A stretch of DNA of 64,000 nucleotides from an uncultured Chlorobiaceae bacterium (GCA_903851385.1 CAINOC010000004.1:30428-94427), one strand, 5' to 3'; shown: positions 45,364 to 57,293, counted from the stretch's first letter. Notes: generated from the letters alone by a model not told the origin. A program made the numbers and translations.

Positions 45364-46389
45364 ATGTTGACCATTGTTGTTGACGCCATGGGCGGAGATA
45401 ATGCCCCCGCTTGTGTGATAGAGGGAACGATTCAAGCTTTGCAGGAAAGCAATAACAGGTTTGAAATCGTACTTATCGGCCAATCCGAAAAAGTTGAACC
45501 GCTACTCGCCAAACATGACATCAGTGCGCTTAACCTGAGATTTCTGCACGCCCCAGAAGTTGTGACAATGGAGGACATACCAGCCACTGCTGTCAAAACG
45601 AAACAGGAATCATCACTTGTAAAGGGCTTGCAACTCTGCAAGGCCAAGCTGGCACAGGCTTTCGTCAGCGCAGGCAATACCGGTGCCCAGATGGCCGCCT
45701 CCCTTTTTGTCCTTGGCAGGCTTCCTGGTGTACTCCGTCCTACCATTTATGCATATTTCCCGCGTCTGGGGGATGGATTGACCAATATTGTCGATGTAGG
45801 GGCGAATGTTGACTGTAAACCGGAAAATCTTGTCCAGTTTGCAGAAATGTTGACCATCTACCAACGCTATGGTGCCGGCATAGAAAAGCCTCTTACAGGA
45901 CTGCTCAACATCGGAGAGGAAGAGGGTAAGGGTTCTGAAGTGCTCAAGCAGACTTTCAAACTTCTTAAAGAGGCTGACAGCAAGGGTAAGATTTCTTTTA
46001 TTGGAAATATTGAGGGGCATGATATTTTAAAAGGACGAGCAAGCATCGTTGTCTGTGACGGGCTTGTAGGCAACACTATCCTGAAATTCGGCGAAAGCAT
46101 CCCGGAATTTCTCGGCACACTGTTCAAGCAGTCACTTGATAAACTTCTTGCAACAGGCCAGATGGACCAGTCTGCAGCAAAGCTGACTACAGGTATGTTC
46201 AAGGGAATGTTCGAACCTTTTGATGTCGAAAAATTCGGCGGTGTCCCTTTTCTTGGAGTTGACGGCATATCCATTGTCGGCCATGGGCGATCTACTTCAA
46301 GAGCGATAAAAAACATGATTTATATGGCTGAACATATGATCGAAAAGCGTGTCAATGAACATATCGCGGATGTTCTTTCCGAAAAGTAG
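45364..46389 (+). CDS. plsX: Phosphate acyltransferase PlsX
   Basis: A 341-residue PlsX. The N-terminus [17 protein letters not shown] is diagnostic, with later blocks [15 protein letters not shown] and [18 protein letters not shown]. It converts acyl-ACP to acyl phosphate, the donor for PlsY in phospholipid synthesis. It is placed between rpmF (27 bases upstream) and fabH (about 100 bases downstream). Confidence 0.97.
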   Translation: MLTIVVDAMGGDNAPACVIEGTIQALQESNNRFEIVLIGQSEKVEPLLAKHDISALNLRFLHAPEVVTMEDIPATAVKTKQESSLVKGLQLCKAKLAQAFVSAGNTGAQMAASLFVLGRLPGVLRPTIYAYFPRLGDGLTNIVDVGANVDCKPENLVQFAEMLTIYQRYGAGIEKPLTGLLNIGEEEGKGSEVLKQTFKLLKEADSKGKISFIGNIEGHDILKGRASIVVCDGLVGNTILKFGESIPEFLGTLFKQSLDKLLATGQMDQSAAKLTTGMFKGMFEPFDVEKFGGVPFLGVDGISIVGHGRSTSRAIKNMIYMAEHMIEKRVNEHIADVLSEK

Positions 46390-46486
46390 GATTTTTCTAT
46401 CAGCACTCCTCTGCAGCTGAGTCATCAGCACAAAGCCGCAGGTTATTTTTTTATCTTATCCTGCATGAAATAACTGCCAACAACGC

Positions 46487-47476
46487 ATGAAAGCTGCAAT
46501 TACGACTACCGCCAAATATTTACCTGACAGTATTCTGAGCAATCATGACCTCGAACTCATGCTTGAAACCAACGACGAGTGGATTCGAGCGAGAACTGGC
46601 ATCAGCGAGCGCAGGATACTCAAGGATCCGGAAAAAGCAACTTCCTATATGTGCGGAGAGGTTGCCCGGCAGCTTCTTGAAAAAAGGCAGATATCGGCTG
46701 ATGAGATCGACTTGATTATTGTTGCAACCATGACCCCGGATATGCTCTTTCCATCGACAGCATGTCTTGTTCAGAGCATAATCGGTGCCAGCAAAGCCTG
46801 GGCATTCGACCTTAATGCAGCCTGCTCCGGTTTTATTTTTGCACTGAACACAGCTTCACGCTTTATTGAGTGCGGAGCCCATAAGAAAATCATGGTCATC
46901 GGCGCCGACAAGATGTCGTCGGTTATAGATTATACCGATCGTTCCACCGCCATTCTTTTTGGAGACGGCGCCGGCGGTGTCATCCTTGAGCCTGCAAAAG
47001 GAGAAGAGTTCGGCATTCTTGATACGCGCATGTATTCAGATGGAGAAAACGGCAAGCATCATCTTCTTATGACTGGCGGCGGAAGCCTTAATCCTGCATC
47101 ACATGAAACCGTCGATAAACGCATGCACTACATCTATCAGGATGGACGGCAGGTGTTTAAGTCAGCTGTTATCTCCATGGCGGAGGTAGCCGCTGAAATC
47201 ATGAGCCGCAACAACCTCAAGGCTGAAGATATCGACTACCTTGTCCCTCACCAGGCAAATCAAAGAATCATCACCGCCACAGCAGAACGAATGGGTATTG
47301 ACGATACAAAGGTCGTCTCGAACGTAGCCCGCTATGGTAATACAACAGCAGGAACCATCCCTATCTGCCTAGCAGAACTGGACGAAAAAAAGAAACTGCA
47401 CTCTGGATCCAACCTGGTACTGGTTAGTTTCGGTGCAGGATATACCTGGGGCGGCATCTACATAAAATGGCAGTAA
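46487..47476 (+). CDS. fabH: 3-oxoacyl-ACP synthase III
   Basis: A 329-residue KAS III. Catalytic Cys113 is in [12 protein letters not shown], with the His in VPHQANQRI and Asn in NTTAGTIP. It starts fatty-acid synthesis by condensing acetyl-CoA with malonyl-ACP. The gene lies 97 bases after plsX and 34 bases before fabD. Confidence 0.97.
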   Translation: MKAAITTTAKYLPDSILSNHDLELMLETNDEWIRARTGISERRILKDPEKATSYMCGEVARQLLEKRQISADEIDLIIVATMTPDMLFPSTACLVQSIIGASKAWAFDLNAACSGFIFALNTASRFIECGAHKKIMVIGADKMSSVIDYTDRSTAILFGDGAGGVILEPAKGEEFGILDTRMYSDGENGKHHLLMTGGGSLNPASHETVDKRMHYIYQDGRQVFKSAVISMAEVAAEIMSRNNLKAEDIDYLVPHQANQRIITATAERMGIDDTKVVSNVARYGNTTAGTIPICLAELDEKKKLHSGSNLVLVSFGAGYTWGGIYIKWQ

Positions 47477-47510
47477 TATCGTTTCACCTTTTATCAGAAC
47501 AATTGCAGTC

Positions 47511-48419
47511 ATGAAGGCATTTATATTTCCGGGACAGGGTTCGCAGTATTGCGGCATGGGCAGGGATATTTTTGAAGCTTTCCCCACAGCCCGCACCATG
47601 ATGGAACGGGCGAATGAGCTCCTCGGTTATTCAATAACCGATATTATGTTTTCGGGCAACGAAGAGGAGTTGCGCCAGACGAAATATACCCAACCGGCTA
47701 TATTTCTGCACAGTATAGCTGTAGCAACACTTATCGGCAGTAAAGATATAACCATGACTGCCGGACACAGCCTCGGAGAATACACTGCGCTCTGCTTTGC
47801 CGGAGCTATAGGATTTGATGATGCTTTAGGTATTGTGGCAAAGCGTGGTGATCTCATGCAGAATGCCGGCAAGCAAAACCCCGGAACCATGGCCGCAATT
47901 ATCGGCATGCCCGATAATGCCTTGGATAGCCTGCTTGCTGAAGCTGGACAGGAAGGAGTAATTCAGGCCGCTAATTTCAACTCTCCCGGACAGATTGTTC
48001 TTTCCGGAGACATTGCAGCCGTAAAAAAGGCCGTTGAGCTTGCACCTTCCAAGGGTTCGCGTATGGCGAAAGAGCTTGTCGTTTCAGGCGCTTTTCACTC
48101 CCCGCTTATGAAACCAGCCGAGCATGAGCTTTCAGCTGCACTCGATCAAATTGACATACAGTCTGCGTCCATTCCTGTTTGCATGAATGCCATTGCCCGC
48201 CCGGTAACCAGCGCTGCTGAAATAAGAAAAAACCTGATTTTACAGCTTACCAGTTCTGTATTATGGACACAATCTGTTGAGTCTATGATCCAGAGCGGCA
48301 TTACAGAATTTGTTGAAATCGGACCTCAAAAAGTTTTGCAGGGCCTGATTAAACGAATCGATAAAACAGTCACCACCCGTTGCGTTGATAACGCTGCGGA
48401 TATTCAATCGTTTGTTTGA
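47511..48419 (+). CDS. fabD: Malonyl-CoA:ACP transacylase
   Basis: A 302-residue protein. The nucleophile Ser87 is in TAGHSLGEY, the conserved [12 protein letters not shown] start is present, and the catalytic His is in [10 protein letters not shown]. It loads malonyl groups onto ACP for FabH and FabF. Confidence 0.97.
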   Translation: MKAFIFPGQGSQYCGMGRDIFEAFPTARTMMERANELLGYSITDIMFSGNEEELRQTKYTQPAIFLHSIAVATLIGSKDITMTAGHSLGEYTALCFAGAIGFDDALGIVAKRGDLMQNAGKQNPGTMAAIIGMPDNALDSLLAEAGQEGVIQAANFNSPGQIVLSGDIAAVKKAVELAPSKGSRMAKELVVSGAFHSPLMKPAEHELSAALDQIDIQSASIPVCMNAIARPVTSAAEIRKNLILQLTSSVLWTQSVESMIQSGITEFVEIGPQKVLQGLIKRIDKTVTTRCVDNAADIQSFV

Positions 48420-48460
48420 CAGTTCTACCGAGAGGCCATTAACATCAACCGACAGAAACA

Positions 48461-49198
48461 ATGTTTGAAGGAAAAATTGCCGTTGTAACGGGAGCCGCCA
48501 GAGGAATCGGGCAGGCTATAGCTTTTAATCTGGCATCGAAAGGCGCTGATATTGTCCTTTGCGACATCAAGGCTGAATGGCTTACAGAAACCGCTGAAGG
48601 TGTAAAGAAACTAGGACGGAACGTATTCTGCTATGAACTTGACGTCACCAACACAGAAGCTGTACAAAGTGTCTTCAACGACATTGTGACAGAAACAGGA
48701 AGGATTGATATTCTCATCAACAATGCGGGCATTACCCGCGACGGCCTTCTGATGAGAATGAGCGAAGAGGATTGGGATGCCGTTCTGACGGTCAACCTGA
48801 AAGGAACCTTTGCATGCACAAAAGCGGTCAGCCGCACCATGATGAAGCAGCGTTCGGGCTCTATTGTTAATATTGCATCCGTTATCGGCATCATGGGAAA
48901 TGCCGGACAGGCAAACTATGCTGCATCAAAAGGCGGAGTCATCGCTTTTACCAAATCCATTGCCAAAGAGCTTGCGTCGCGTAACATCAGAGTAAATGCT
49001 GTAGCTCCAGGGTTCATCGCATCCAAAATGACCGATGCACTTTCTGATGAGGTCAAGCAGAAAATGCTCGATGTTATTCCGCTTGCGCGCTTCGGTCAGC
49101 CGGATGATGTGGCAAACGCAGTATCGTTCCTGGCCGGGGAACAGTCAGCCTATATTACAGGTGTTGTCATAAACATCAGCGGCGGCATGGTCATGTGA
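48461..49198 (+). CDS. fabG: 3-oxoacyl-ACP reductase
   Basis: A 245-residue short-chain reductase. The NADPH loop is [10 protein letters not shown] (10-19), and the catalytic set is Ser140, Tyr153 and Lys157 (ANYAASKGG). It performs the first reduction of each elongation cycle. It follows fabD by 41 bases. Confidence 0.97.
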   Translation: MFEGKIAVVTGAARGIGQAIAFNLASKGADIVLCDIKAEWLTETAEGVKKLGRNVFCYELDVTNTEAVQSVFNDIVTETGRIDILINNAGITRDGLLMRMSEEDWDAVLTVNLKGTFACTKAVSRTMMKQRSGSIVNIASVIGIMGNAGQANYAASKGGVIAFTKSIAKELASRNIRVNAVAPGFIASKMTDALSDEVKQKMLDVIPLARFGQPDDVANAVSFLAGEQSAYITGVVINISGGMVM

Positions 49199-49225
49199 TT
49201 TGGGCAAGGTTATTTTCTTTGTATA

Positions 49226-49255
49226 TTGACTGACTTTTTCAACTTTTTTTATCTG
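49226..49255 (+). promoter_or_regulatory. Candidate internal promoter for acpP
   Basis: TTGACT (49226-49231) and TATCTG (49250-49255) are 18 bases apart in the fabG-acpP gap, giving a possible extra promoter for the abundant acyl carrier protein. The -10 match is weak. Confidence 0.3.
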
Positions 49256-49285
49256 TAACTAACTATTAATCTGGAGAAACAAACA

Positions 49286-49522
49286 ATGACTGAAGCAGAA
49301 ATCAAAGATAAGGTATACGATATTATCGTCAGCAAAATGGGCGTTAACAAAGATCAGATCAAGCCGGAATCAAAGTTTTCCGATGACCTCGGGGCAGATT
49401 CTCTTGATACCGTTGAACTGATTATGGAACTGGAGAATGAATTCGGTGTGCAGATTCCTGATGAAGATGCTGAAAAGATCGGCACAGTACAGCAGGCTAT
49501 CGATTACATCGTTAAAAAGTAA
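49286..49522 (+). CDS. acpP: Acyl carrier protein
   Basis: A 78-residue ACP. The phosphopantetheine serine is Ser39 in [15 protein letters not shown]. It carries growing acyl chains in the cytoplasm. It lies between fabG and fabF; ribosome binding site CTGGAG is nine bases before the ATG. Confidence 0.98.
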   Translation: MTEAEIKDKVYDIIVSKMGVNKDQIKPESKFSDDLGADSLDTVELIMELENEFGVQIPDEDAEKIGTVQQAIDYIVKK

Positions 49523-49567
49523 TCATCATCTCCCCGCAATAAGCAGGCAAACGTTAAATCGAAACAG

Positions 49568-50821
49568 ATGGGTCAGGAGCGCAAGCGAATTGTTGTTACC
49601 GGAATAGGTGTGTTAGCACCTATCGGTCTTAATAAAGATGAGTTCTGGGACGCTCTCTATCATGGAAAGAGCGGTGCTGCTCCTATCACTTATTTTGATA
49701 CTACTGATTTTGCTACAACTTTTGCCTGTGAATTGAAAGGATTTTCGTCTGAACAGTATATTGACAGAAAATCCTCAGACCGAATGGATCCTTACTGTCA
49801 GTATGCCGTCAGTGCAGCAACTCAGGCATTGACAGATTCAGGACTCAATCTGCAGGAGATCGACCCGCTCAGAATCGGTGTTGTACATGGTTCTGGAATT
49901 GGAGGCATGACCACTTATGATAAACAGTTCAGAAACTATCTTGAACGTGGGCCAAGACGGATCAGCCCTTTCTTTATCCCCATGCTTATCCCTGACATTG
50001 CTGCAGGTCAGATTTCAATCAAGCACGGTCTGATGGGTCCAAACTATGCAACTGCTTCCGCCTGTGCGACATCACTGCATGCCATTATTGACTCCTATAT
50101 GCTCATTCAGTCAGGCATGGCCGACTACATGGTTTGCGGTGGATCAGAAGCACCTATCACGCAATTGAGTGTAGGAGGTTTCAATGCCGCCAAAGCGCTC
50201 TCCACAGCAAACGACCGGCCAGAGCAGGCATCACGTCCATACGACCGCGACCGTGATGGTTTTGTAATGGGCGAGGGAGGCGGATCGTTGATCCTTGAAT
50301 CTCTTGATTCAGCAAAAGCCCGCGGTGCAAAAATTTATGGCGAAATTGTCGGAGTAGGAGCAACAGCAGATGCTTATCACCTGACAGCGCCACATCCAGA
50401 GGGCATCGGTGCAGTCAATGCCATGAGAAGCGCTCTCGCTCTGGCAGGAATTACTCCGGATAAAATCGATTATATCAATACCCACGGCACATCCACACCA
50501 CTGGGTGATATCGCGGAAATTAAGGCAATCAAAACTGTCTTTGGTGAGCACGCCTACAAACTGAGTATCAGCTCAACCAAGTCCATGACTGGTCATCTTC
50601 TTGGCGCAGCTGGAGTTGTTGAATCGATCGCCTGCCTGCTTGCCATGGAAAACCAGACTGTTCCACCGACCATCAACTGCGATAATCTTGATCCAGAGAT
50701 TGATATCGATGTGACTCCAAACACTCCCCAAAAACGCTCTTTAGAGTACGTCCTTAACAATGGCTTCGGATTTGGAGGCCATAACGCTTCACTGATTTTC
50801 AGGAACGGTTCATCTCTCTGA
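49568..50821 (+). CDS. fabF: 3-oxoacyl-ACP synthase II
   Basis: A 417-residue KAS II. Cys166 lies in [11 protein letters not shown], with the histidines in [13 protein letters not shown] and [13 protein letters not shown]. It elongates acyl-ACP. The start [14 protein letters not shown] fits the family, 45 bases after acpP. rnc starts 17 bases after its stop. Confidence 0.97.
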   Translation: MGQERKRIVVTGIGVLAPIGLNKDEFWDALYHGKSGAAPITYFDTTDFATTFACELKGFSSEQYIDRKSSDRMDPYCQYAVSAATQALTDSGLNLQEIDPLRIGVVHGSGIGGMTTYDKQFRNYLERGPRRISPFFIPMLIPDIAAGQISIKHGLMGPNYATASACATSLHAIIDSYMLIQSGMADYMVCGGSEAPITQLSVGGFNAAKALSTANDRPEQASRPYDRDRDGFVMGEGGGSLILESLDSAKARGAKIYGEIVGVGATADAYHLTAPHPEGIGAVNAMRSALALAGITPDKIDYINTHGTSTPLGDIAEIKAIKTVFGEHAYKLSISSTKSMTGHLLGAAGVVESIACLLAMENQTVPPTINCDNLDPEIDIDVTPNTPQKRSLEYVLNNGFGFGGHNASLIFRNGSSL

Positions 50822-50838
50822 TAAAACCTTTCCTGCCA

Positions 50839-51660
50839 ATGGAGCAATTCTGGCAAAAAATCACAGCCTTTGCATTTCCAAGAACAGAGGAGAACACCGT
50901 TCCTTTCAAAATCGAGGATAATCATCCTTTGATTACGGCTGGCCTTTCTCTGAAAACTATTGATTACCTGCAGAAGCTGACAGGATTTCCCGGCATCAAT
51001 CTGCCGATATACCTTACAGCCCTGACTCACCGTTCAGTAGTACATGATCCTGCAACACCATCCATTATTGAATCAAATCAGCGTCTTGAATTTCTTGGAG
51101 ACTCTGTACTCGACCTGCTGATTTCCGAATATCTGTTCAAACGTTTTCCAGAAAACGCAGAGGGAGAGCTTTCAAACAATCGGGCTAAAATAGTCAACAG
51201 GAAATCTCTCGCCGGATTTGCCCGCAGCATCAGCCTGGGTGAACATCTCCTTATTGGTGACTCGGCCGATGAAGAAAAAATCAGAAGCAGCGAGTCCGCT
51301 CTTGCCGATGCTTTTGAGTCACTCATCGGGGCTATTTATCTTGACCGGGGAATCAAGGAAGCTTCTCACTTTATCAGCCGCCATATTATTGAACATGTGA
51401 ATTTTAATACGATTGTGGCAGCCGAGCATAACTATAAAAGCCGTCTCATCGAGTATACACAATCGCATCATCTTGTGCCACCAGTATACTCGGTTATGGA
51501 AGAAGTCGGTGCTGAGCATGACAAAACCTTTACGGTTAGGGTGACCTGCGGTGATATCCTCCTAGGACAAGGCTCTGCCCAAAGAAAAAAAGATGCAGAA
51601 CAATTTGCAGCAAAAGAGGCAATGGAACGAATCGCAGCAGAAGATATCGAGGGGCACTGA
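50839..51660 (+). CDS. rnc: Ribonuclease III
   Basis: A 273-residue RNase III. The signature QRLEFLGDSVLDLLISEYLF carries the metal-site residues, and ESALADAFESLIGAIYLD is the second acidic block. The C-terminal dsRNA-binding domain covers YKSRLIEYTQSHHLVPPVYSV to the end. An extra N-terminal 45 residues precede the catalytic domain. It processes rRNA precursors and double-stranded RNAs and closes the fatty-acid operon. Confidence 0.96.
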   Translation: MEQFWQKITAFAFPRTEENTVPFKIEDNHPLITAGLSLKTIDYLQKLTGFPGINLPIYLTALTHRSVVHDPATPSIIESNQRLEFLGDSVLDLLISEYLFKRFPENAEGELSNNRAKIVNRKSLAGFARSISLGEHLLIGDSADEEKIRSSESALADAFESLIGAIYLDRGIKEASHFISRHIIEHVNFNTIVAAEHNYKSRLIEYTQSHHLVPPVYSVMEEVGAEHDKTFTVRVTCGDILLGQGSAQRKKDAEQFAAKEAMERIAAEDIEGH

Positions 51661-51777
51661 AATAACGACTCTTTCTGCTCTTTTTTTTCTGATTGTTTTG
51701 AGCTTATGTCAGCCTTCCTCTATATTGAAACACCGGTTTATTATAACGAAAAAGCCCACTGCTGAAGCAGTAACACA

Positions 51778-53238
51778 ATGAGAGAAAAACTGATTTTTGA
51801 TTTATCCCGCAGTGGACGCAAAGGCTACACTCTCTCCGGTCATGATCTGCCGGAAATGCCACTTGATTCTATTCTGCCTTCCAAGTTTCTGCGCCAGACC
51901 CCAGCGGAACTTCCAGAAGTATCAGAAAGTGAAGTTGTCCGTCATTTTGTCCGCCTTTCGAACATGAACTACCATGTTGATAAAAACATGTACCCTCTTG
52001 GAAGCTGTACCATGAAGTACAATCCAAAGATCAATGATTATACCTGCGACCTGCCGGGATTCAGCGCACTTCATCCTCTGCAGCCATCGGAAACAACTCA
52101 GGGTGCACTGCAGCTTATGTATGAACTTGCCGAGATGCTTCGCGAAATTGCAGGCATGGCAGCCGTAACTCTGCAACCGGCTGCTGGCGCCCATGGTGAA
52201 CTTACCGGGATTCTCCTTATAAAGAAGTACCACGAATCACGGGGATCAAAACGCAGCAAACTGCTTGTTGTCGATTCTGCTCATGGCACAAATCCAGCTT
52301 CCGCTGCTTTAGCAGGATACCAGATAATTTCTGTTGCAGGCAACAGTGACGGCCGCACTGATCTCGACGACCTTCGCTCCAAGCTTGACGGTGATGTTGC
52401 GGCACTTATGCTTACCAATCCGAATACCATTGGCCTTTTTGAAAAAGACATACTGCGCATTGCAAAGATGGTGCATGACAACGGCAGTCTGCTCTATATG
52501 GATGGCGCCAACATGAATGCCCTTCTCGGCATTACCCGTCCGGGAGATATGGGCTTTGATGTGGTTCATTACAACCTTCACAAAACCTTTTCAACTCCGC
52601 ATGGCGGAGGTGGTCCCGGCAGCGGTCCGGTCGGTGTCAGTGAAAAGCTTCTCCCATACCTGCCTGTTCCGATCATTGAAAAAAATGAGACCACTGAAGG
52701 AACAACCTATTCGCTCAGTTATGACCGCCCCGAAAGCATCGGAAGAATGATGAATTTTTATGGGAACTTTGCTGTTCTGGTCAGGGCGTATACCTACATC
52801 CGGATGCTTGGTCCTGATGGGCTTCGCCGTGTTTCTGAAAATGCCATTATAAATGCAAACTATCTCTTGAGCCGTCTGCTTGAACGCTATGATCTGCCGT
52901 ATCCTAAACCGGTACTGCACGAGTTCTGCCTCTCGGGAGACAGACAGAAAAAAGCGCACGTTGTCAGAACGCTTGATATCGCCAAAAGGCTGCTTGATTA
53001 TGGCTTTCATGCTCCGACCATTTATTTCCCGCTCATTGTCAGCGAAGCAATAATGATAGAGCCCACAGAAACTGAGTCAAAAGAGACTCTCGATGTTTTT
53101 GCCGACGCCCTGCTCAGCATCGCCGATGAAGCTGAAACGAACCCTGCGCTGGTACTTTCAGCCCCGGTAACGACACCGGTCAAACGACTTGATGAGGCTC
53201 TTGCTTCAAGGCAACTGAACATCTGCTGCTCGCTGTAA
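51778..53238 (+). CDS. gcvPB: Glycine dehydrogenase (decarboxylating) subunit 2
   Basis: A 486-residue PLP protein, the second half of P-protein in bacteria with split gcv[21 protein letters not shown] is the signature N-terminal block, and [21 protein letters not shown] holds the PLP lysine. It decarboxylates glycine with GcvPA and passes the aminomethyl group to GcvH. gcvPA and the other gcv genes are not present. It follows rnc by about 120 bases. Confidence 0.95.
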   Translation: MREKLIFDLSRSGRKGYTLSGHDLPEMPLDSILPSKFLRQTPAELPEVSESEVVRHFVRLSNMNYHVDKNMYPLGSCTMKYNPKINDYTCDLPGFSALHPLQPSETTQGALQLMYELAEMLREIAGMAAVTLQPAAGAHGELTGILLIKKYHESRGSKRSKLLVVDSAHGTNPASAALAGYQIISVAGNSDGRTDLDDLRSKLDGDVAALMLTNPNTIGLFEKDILRIAKMVHDNGSLLYMDGANMNALLGITRPGDMGFDVVHYNLHKTFSTPHGGGGPGSGPVGVSEKLLPYLPVPIIEKNETTEGTTYSLSYDRPESIGRMMNFYGNFAVLVRAYTYIRMLGPDGLRRVSENAIINANYLLSRLLERYDLPYPKPVLHEFCLSGDRQKKAHVVRTLDIAKRLLDYGFHAPTIYFPLIVSEAIMIEPTETESKETLDVFADALLSIADEAETNPALVLSAPVTTPVKRLDEALASRQLNICCSL

Positions 53239-53327
53239 GAGCAAGTGGAAATAATTAACGAAATCTTTACCTGACATTATTGTGCTGTACAAATCCATGG
53301 TGTTATACTTTAAGAAAACTCGAGGAT

Positions 53328-53840
53328 ATGCTCTTACATCGCACGAAAGTTCTTGTACTCAACAGCAGCTATGAACCTTTAAGTATTTGTGACGCTCAGA
53401 AAGCCGTTCTTTTACTCTTTGGAGGGAAAGCCGTACCAGTCGCACATCACCCTGAACGGGTCATCTGCACGGTTTCCCGCAGCTATCCCCTGCCGAGCAT
53501 TGTACGACTGACCTTTTTTGTCAGGGTACCCTACAAAAGAATCATCCTGAACCGGAAAAACATTCTCCTCAGAGACAGTTTCCAGTGCCAGTATTGCGGT
53601 AAAACAGATAATCCCTTAACCATTGATCACATACTTCCCCGCTCCAGAGGCGGGGAATATTCCTGGGAAAACCTTATAACAGCATGTCCGCGTTGTAATT
53701 CGAAAAAAGGAAACAGAACCCCTCGCGAAGCAGGGATGCATCCGTTAAAACAACCGATCAGACCAAATAACCTGATGTTCATGCAGCAGCTGACGACAAC
53801 GGTTTCCGATGAATGGAAGCCTTATCTTTATATGAGCTGA
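53328..53840 (+). CDS. HNH endonuclease-family protein
   Basis: The start is ATG 53328, with GAGGAT just before. The 170-residue protein has a zinc-stabilised HNH core: CQYCG and CPRCN pairs around [20 protein letters not shown]. Upstream, [23 protein letters not shown] is the usual N-terminal strand block of the bacterial single-domain family. It is not associated with any mobile element here. Function is unknown in this family; some are linked to DNA repair. Confidence 0.85.
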   Translation: MLLHRTKVLVLNSSYEPLSICDAQKAVLLLFGGKAVPVAHHPERVICTVSRSYPLPSIVRLTFFVRVPYKRIILNRKNILLRDSFQCQYCGKTDNPLTIDHILPRSRGGEYSWENLITACPRCNSKKGNRTPREAGMHPLKQPIRPNNLMFMQQLTTTVSDEWKPYLYMS

Positions 53841-53946
53841 TAACATTCCGCATGCCAACAAGCATCTTTTCAGGTTTTTTTTCTATTAATGCAGAAGCCG
53901 CAAGTTCTTCAAATACTTCAGGAATACCGGAACGAATCACAATTGA

Positions 53947-55698
53947 ATGAAAAAGCACCACTTTCTCTCTCTCTCTGGATTTTTCAGCCTTCTCTTTCTT
54001 CTGCCGGCATTATTAATCGGGTCCACTCAAAAAAAAACAGCGAGTGAAACATGGGCAGCCCAGCAGATTTTCAACGTTACCGATCCCCGAATTGAAGAGA
54101 CACTGAAAAGTCTTACCCTTTCACAAAAGGTTGGACAGATGCTCATCGCAGAATCCGACGGCCATTATAACAGCGATGATGATACCGCGTACAGACTTCT
54201 TGAGCGGCTGGTAAAGGAAGAAAAAATTGGCGGCATCATGTTTCTCAAGGGCGGAGCCTTCAGCGCAGCTATGCTGGCAAACCATTTTCAGTCCCTTGCA
54301 CCACGTCCACTCCTGATGAGTGCCGATATGGAACGGGGACTGGCCATGAGATTGAGTGGTGCTACCGAATTTCCCCCCAATATGGCCCTGGCTGCAACAC
54401 AGGATACTAAACTTGCCGGTAAAATGGCACAGGCCATTGCTGAAGAGGCAAAAGTCGTTGGACTTCAGCAGGACTATGGCCCCACCCTTGATTTGAACAT
54501 CAACCCGTTAAACCCCATCATCAACACCCGTTCGTTTGGTGATAATCTCTCTTTAACTATTGAAATGTCCCATGCAGTTATCGAGGGACTCCAGTCGAAC
54601 GGTATTATTGCAACTGCAAAGCACTTTCCAGGGCACGGAGACGTGACTGTTGACAGCCATATTTCGCTTCCTGTACTCAAGGCTGACCGTCAGCAATTGG
54701 AGGATTATGAACTGAAACCCTTTAAGGCCGCCATAGAACAAGGAGTCATCAGCGTGATGATCGGGCATCTTGCTGTGCCGAAATTAACCGGCACAATGGA
54801 ACCCGCCTCGATTTCAAAAATAATCGTCACCGACCTGCTTCGACATGAACTTGGGTTTCAGGGGCTGATCATTACCGACGCCCTGAATATGAAAGCATTG
54901 TACAATGGTCAAAATGTACCCGATATTTCCATTAAAGCCGTTCAGGCTGGAAACGACCTCATGCTTTTTTCTCCTGATCCTGAACTTGCCCATCGCTCTA
55001 TCGTTCAGGCCGTTGAAAAAGGCCTTATTCCGATAGAGCAGATTGATGCCTCTGTACGAAAAATCCTTCAGGCAAAACAGTGGCTCGACATCGAACATCA
55101 CAAGCTTGTCAATCTGAACCGGATCCAGGAAAATGCAAGCCCTGAATCTCACCGAGATCTTGCAAAAAAAATAGCTGAAGCATCAATTACTCTCGTTAAA
55201 GATGACAACCACTACATGCCTCTGAAAAAAATCTCATCAGGCAATCTTCTCAATATTATTCTCCAGGATAAAACTAACCTCGACGTGGGCACTGGATATA
55301 TCAAAAAAATTGACAACTATTATACCGCTGACCATATCAGGATTGACCCTGGAACAGACTCTCTCCGCTATGCAAATGCTACCGAAATGGCAATGAAAGC
55401 GCCGGCAGTTATTGTAACATCGTATGTCCAGGCTCTCTCCGGCTCAGGAACCCTGAAGCTTACAGAAAAGCAGCAGGAGTTCATCCACTCCCTGGCCAAA
55501 ATGATGCCAAAAGAAAAACCGCTGATTTTTATTTCACTCGGAACTCCTTACCTGATCAACTATTTTCCTGAAATAACAACTTATCTCTGCACTTATTCAT
55601 CAAAAGAGGATAGTGAAGAGTATGCTGTACAAGCACTGAAAGGCAAACTTAAACCTCGAGGATTACTTCCAGTCTCGCTGCAGGGCAACCCTCGATGA
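53947..55698 (+). CDS. Exported glycoside hydrolase family 3 (NagZ-like)
   Basis: A 583-residue protein with a signal peptide (MKKHHFLSLSGFFSLLFLLPALLIGS). The N-terminal barrel has QKVGQMLIAESDG and the NagZ catalytic loop KHFPGHGDVTVDSHISLP, which supplies the His/Asp dyad, then LGFQGLIITDALNM with the nucleophile aspartate. A C-terminal GH3 domain follows from about 390. It probably removes N-acetylglucosamine from peptidoglycan fragments. The export signal is unusual for NagZ, which is cytoplasmic in enterics. The bchZ gene follows after 43 bases. Confidence 0.9.
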   Translation: MKKHHFLSLSGFFSLLFLLPALLIGSTQKKTASETWAAQQIFNVTDPRIEETLKSLTLSQKVGQMLIAESDGHYNSDDDTAYRLLERLVKEEKIGGIMFLKGGAFSAAMLANHFQSLAPRPLLMSADMERGLAMRLSGATEFPPNMALAATQDTKLAGKMAQAIAEEAKVVGLQQDYGPTLDLNINPLNPIINTRSFGDNLSLTIEMSHAVIEGLQSNGIIATAKHFPGHGDVTVDSHISLPVLKADRQQLEDYELKPFKAAIEQGVISVMIGHLAVPKLTGTMEPASISKIIVTDLLRHELGFQGLIITDALNMKALYNGQNVPDISIKAVQAGNDLMLFSPDPELAHRSIVQAVEKGLIPIEQIDASVRKILQAKQWLDIEHHKLVNLNRIQENASPESHRDLAKKIAEASITLVKDDNHYMPLKKISSGNLLNIILQDKTNLDVGTGYIKKIDNYYTADHIRIDPGTDSLRYANATEMAMKAPAVIVTSYVQALSGSGTLKLTEKQQEFIHSLAKMMPKEKPLIFISLGTPYLINYFPEITTYLCTYSSKEDSEEYAVQALKGKLKPRGLLPVSLQGNPR

Positions 55699-55741
55699 AC
55701 AGTATAGATCGATCAACAACCTCTTTATCAGCATTATCACT

Positions 55742-57151
55742 ATGGGAAAAACCGTAAGAGACGAATCAACCGCAAGCGCCTACTGGGCGGCAGTCAATAC
55801 CTTTTGTTCGCTGAAAGATGTTCATGTCATTGCGGACGCACCGGTCGGCTGCTACAATCTTGTCGGTGTCGCTGTCATAGATTATACCGATGCTCTCCCC
55901 TACCTGGAAAATCTCACCCCGTCAAGCCTAACGGAAAAGGAAATAGCCTCGTCAGGCAGTTCGGAAATTGTCAGGGACGCAATTGAAAAGCTGCAGGCGC
56001 CAGGACGGCAGCTGATTCTGGTATCGAGTGCAGAGAGCGAGATGATCGGCAGCGACCATGAACGAATGCTGCACATGAAATACCCTGATGTCCGTTTTTT
56101 TTCATCGAATTCACTCGGTGAAAATGAGTGGCAAGGACGAGACCGCGCACTGCAGTGGCTCCATAAACAATTTTGTGATCATAAACCCGCTGCGGTTGAA
56201 CCAGGCACTGTGAGCATCATCGGCCCAACCTACGGCTGCTTCAACAGCCCGTCTGATCTGGCTGAAATCAAGCGTCTGATTGAGGGCGCTGGCGGCCGCC
56301 TCCGTCATGTTTATCCCTTTGAAAGCTCTCTGCATGATGTTGCGTACCTGAAAAACTCCGATGTCATTGTGCAAATGTACCATGAATTCGGGAGCAGCCT
56401 AGCCGGCTTACTGAATAGACCTGTGCTGCAGGCCCCATTTGGCATTGATGAAACAAAGAATTTTATCCTTGATCTTGGACGACTGCTGAATAAAAAAGAA
56501 GAGGCTGAAGCTTTTTTGAAAAAAGAAAAACGCACCACGCTGAAACCAATCTGGGATCTCTGGCGAGGCCCACAGGCTGAATGGTTTCCAACAATACGTT
56601 TCGGTGTAACCGCAGCAAAAACCTATGCCCTCGGATTGAACAACTTTCTGGCCGGGGAGATGGGGATGCTCTGTCTTTTCAGCCACGACTCCTCAGAGGC
56701 CGACAACACCCTGATCCGTGAAGAAATTAAGCAGAAACAGCCGCAGTTCCTCTTTGGCAGGATTATCGATAAAATCTATCTGGCCGAACTTGATGCCAAA
56801 ACGCGATTTATTCCGGCTGGTTTTCCAGGCCCAATTGTCCGCAGAGCTCTCGGCACACCATTCATGGGTCACAGTGGAGCGGTCTATCTCCTCCAGGAAA
56901 TTGTCAATGCACTCTACGACATGCTTTTCAACTTCCTGCCTCTCAATCGTCGAGGACCGGCTGGTGAAGAGAGTGCCGGCAAACTGGCATGGAGCAACGA
57001 AGCCAATGCCATTTTGAACGAAATTGTTAAAAAAGCGCCATTCATCAGCCAAATATCGTTTGGGCGTGAACTGAAAAGAAAAGCTGAACAGCTGGCTCTG
57101 AATCAGGGGAAGGATACTGTCACCCCTGAGATCATGCGAATGATGAACTGA
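55742..57151 (+). CDS. bchZ: Chlorophyllide a reductase subunit Z
   Basis: A 469-residue nitrogenase-like protein. RDESTASAYWAAVNTFCSLKDVHVIADAPVGCYNL (in two halves around residues 6-40) matches the BchZ N-terminus, with Cys37 as cluster ligand, and YTDALP and GPTYGCFNSPSDLAEI are further landmarks. The C-terminus ILNEIVKKAPFISQISFGREL...TPEIMRMM is the PCP-reductase-type tail. With BchX and BchY it reduces ring B in bacteriochlorophyll a synthesis. bchX and bchY are not here; the gene is next to the GH3 gene and thrS. Confidence 0.93.
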   Translation: MGKTVRDESTASAYWAAVNTFCSLKDVHVIADAPVGCYNLVGVAVIDYTDALPYLENLTPSSLTEKEIASSGSSEIVRDAIEKLQAPGRQLILVSSAESEMIGSDHERMLHMKYPDVRFFSSNSLGENEWQGRDRALQWLHKQFCDHKPAAVEPGTVSIIGPTYGCFNSPSDLAEIKRLIEGAGGRLRHVYPFESSLHDVAYLKNSDVIVQMYHEFGSSLAGLLNRPVLQAPFGIDETKNFILDLGRLLNKKEEAEAFLKKEKRTTLKPIWDLWRGPQAEWFPTIRFGVTAAKTYALGLNNFLAGEMGMLCLFSHDSSEADNTLIREEIKQKQPQFLFGRIIDKIYLAELDAKTRFIPAGFPGPIVRRALGTPFMGHSGAVYLLQEIVNALYDMLFNFLPLNRRGPAGEESAGKLAWSNEANAILNEIVKKAPFISQISFGRELKRKAEQLALNQGKDTVTPEIMRMMN

Positions 57152-57293
57152 TTTGGAATATTTTGTTTTTTTGTGTATAGTCCAAGTCCACTTTCCGGAA
57201 CCGGGGAATGCAGTTATTATCTGCTCGGCCCTCCCGGCCCGGCATTGCTAACGAAAAGAGGCTGTATAAGATTTTTCATGCAAAGAGGTTGCA

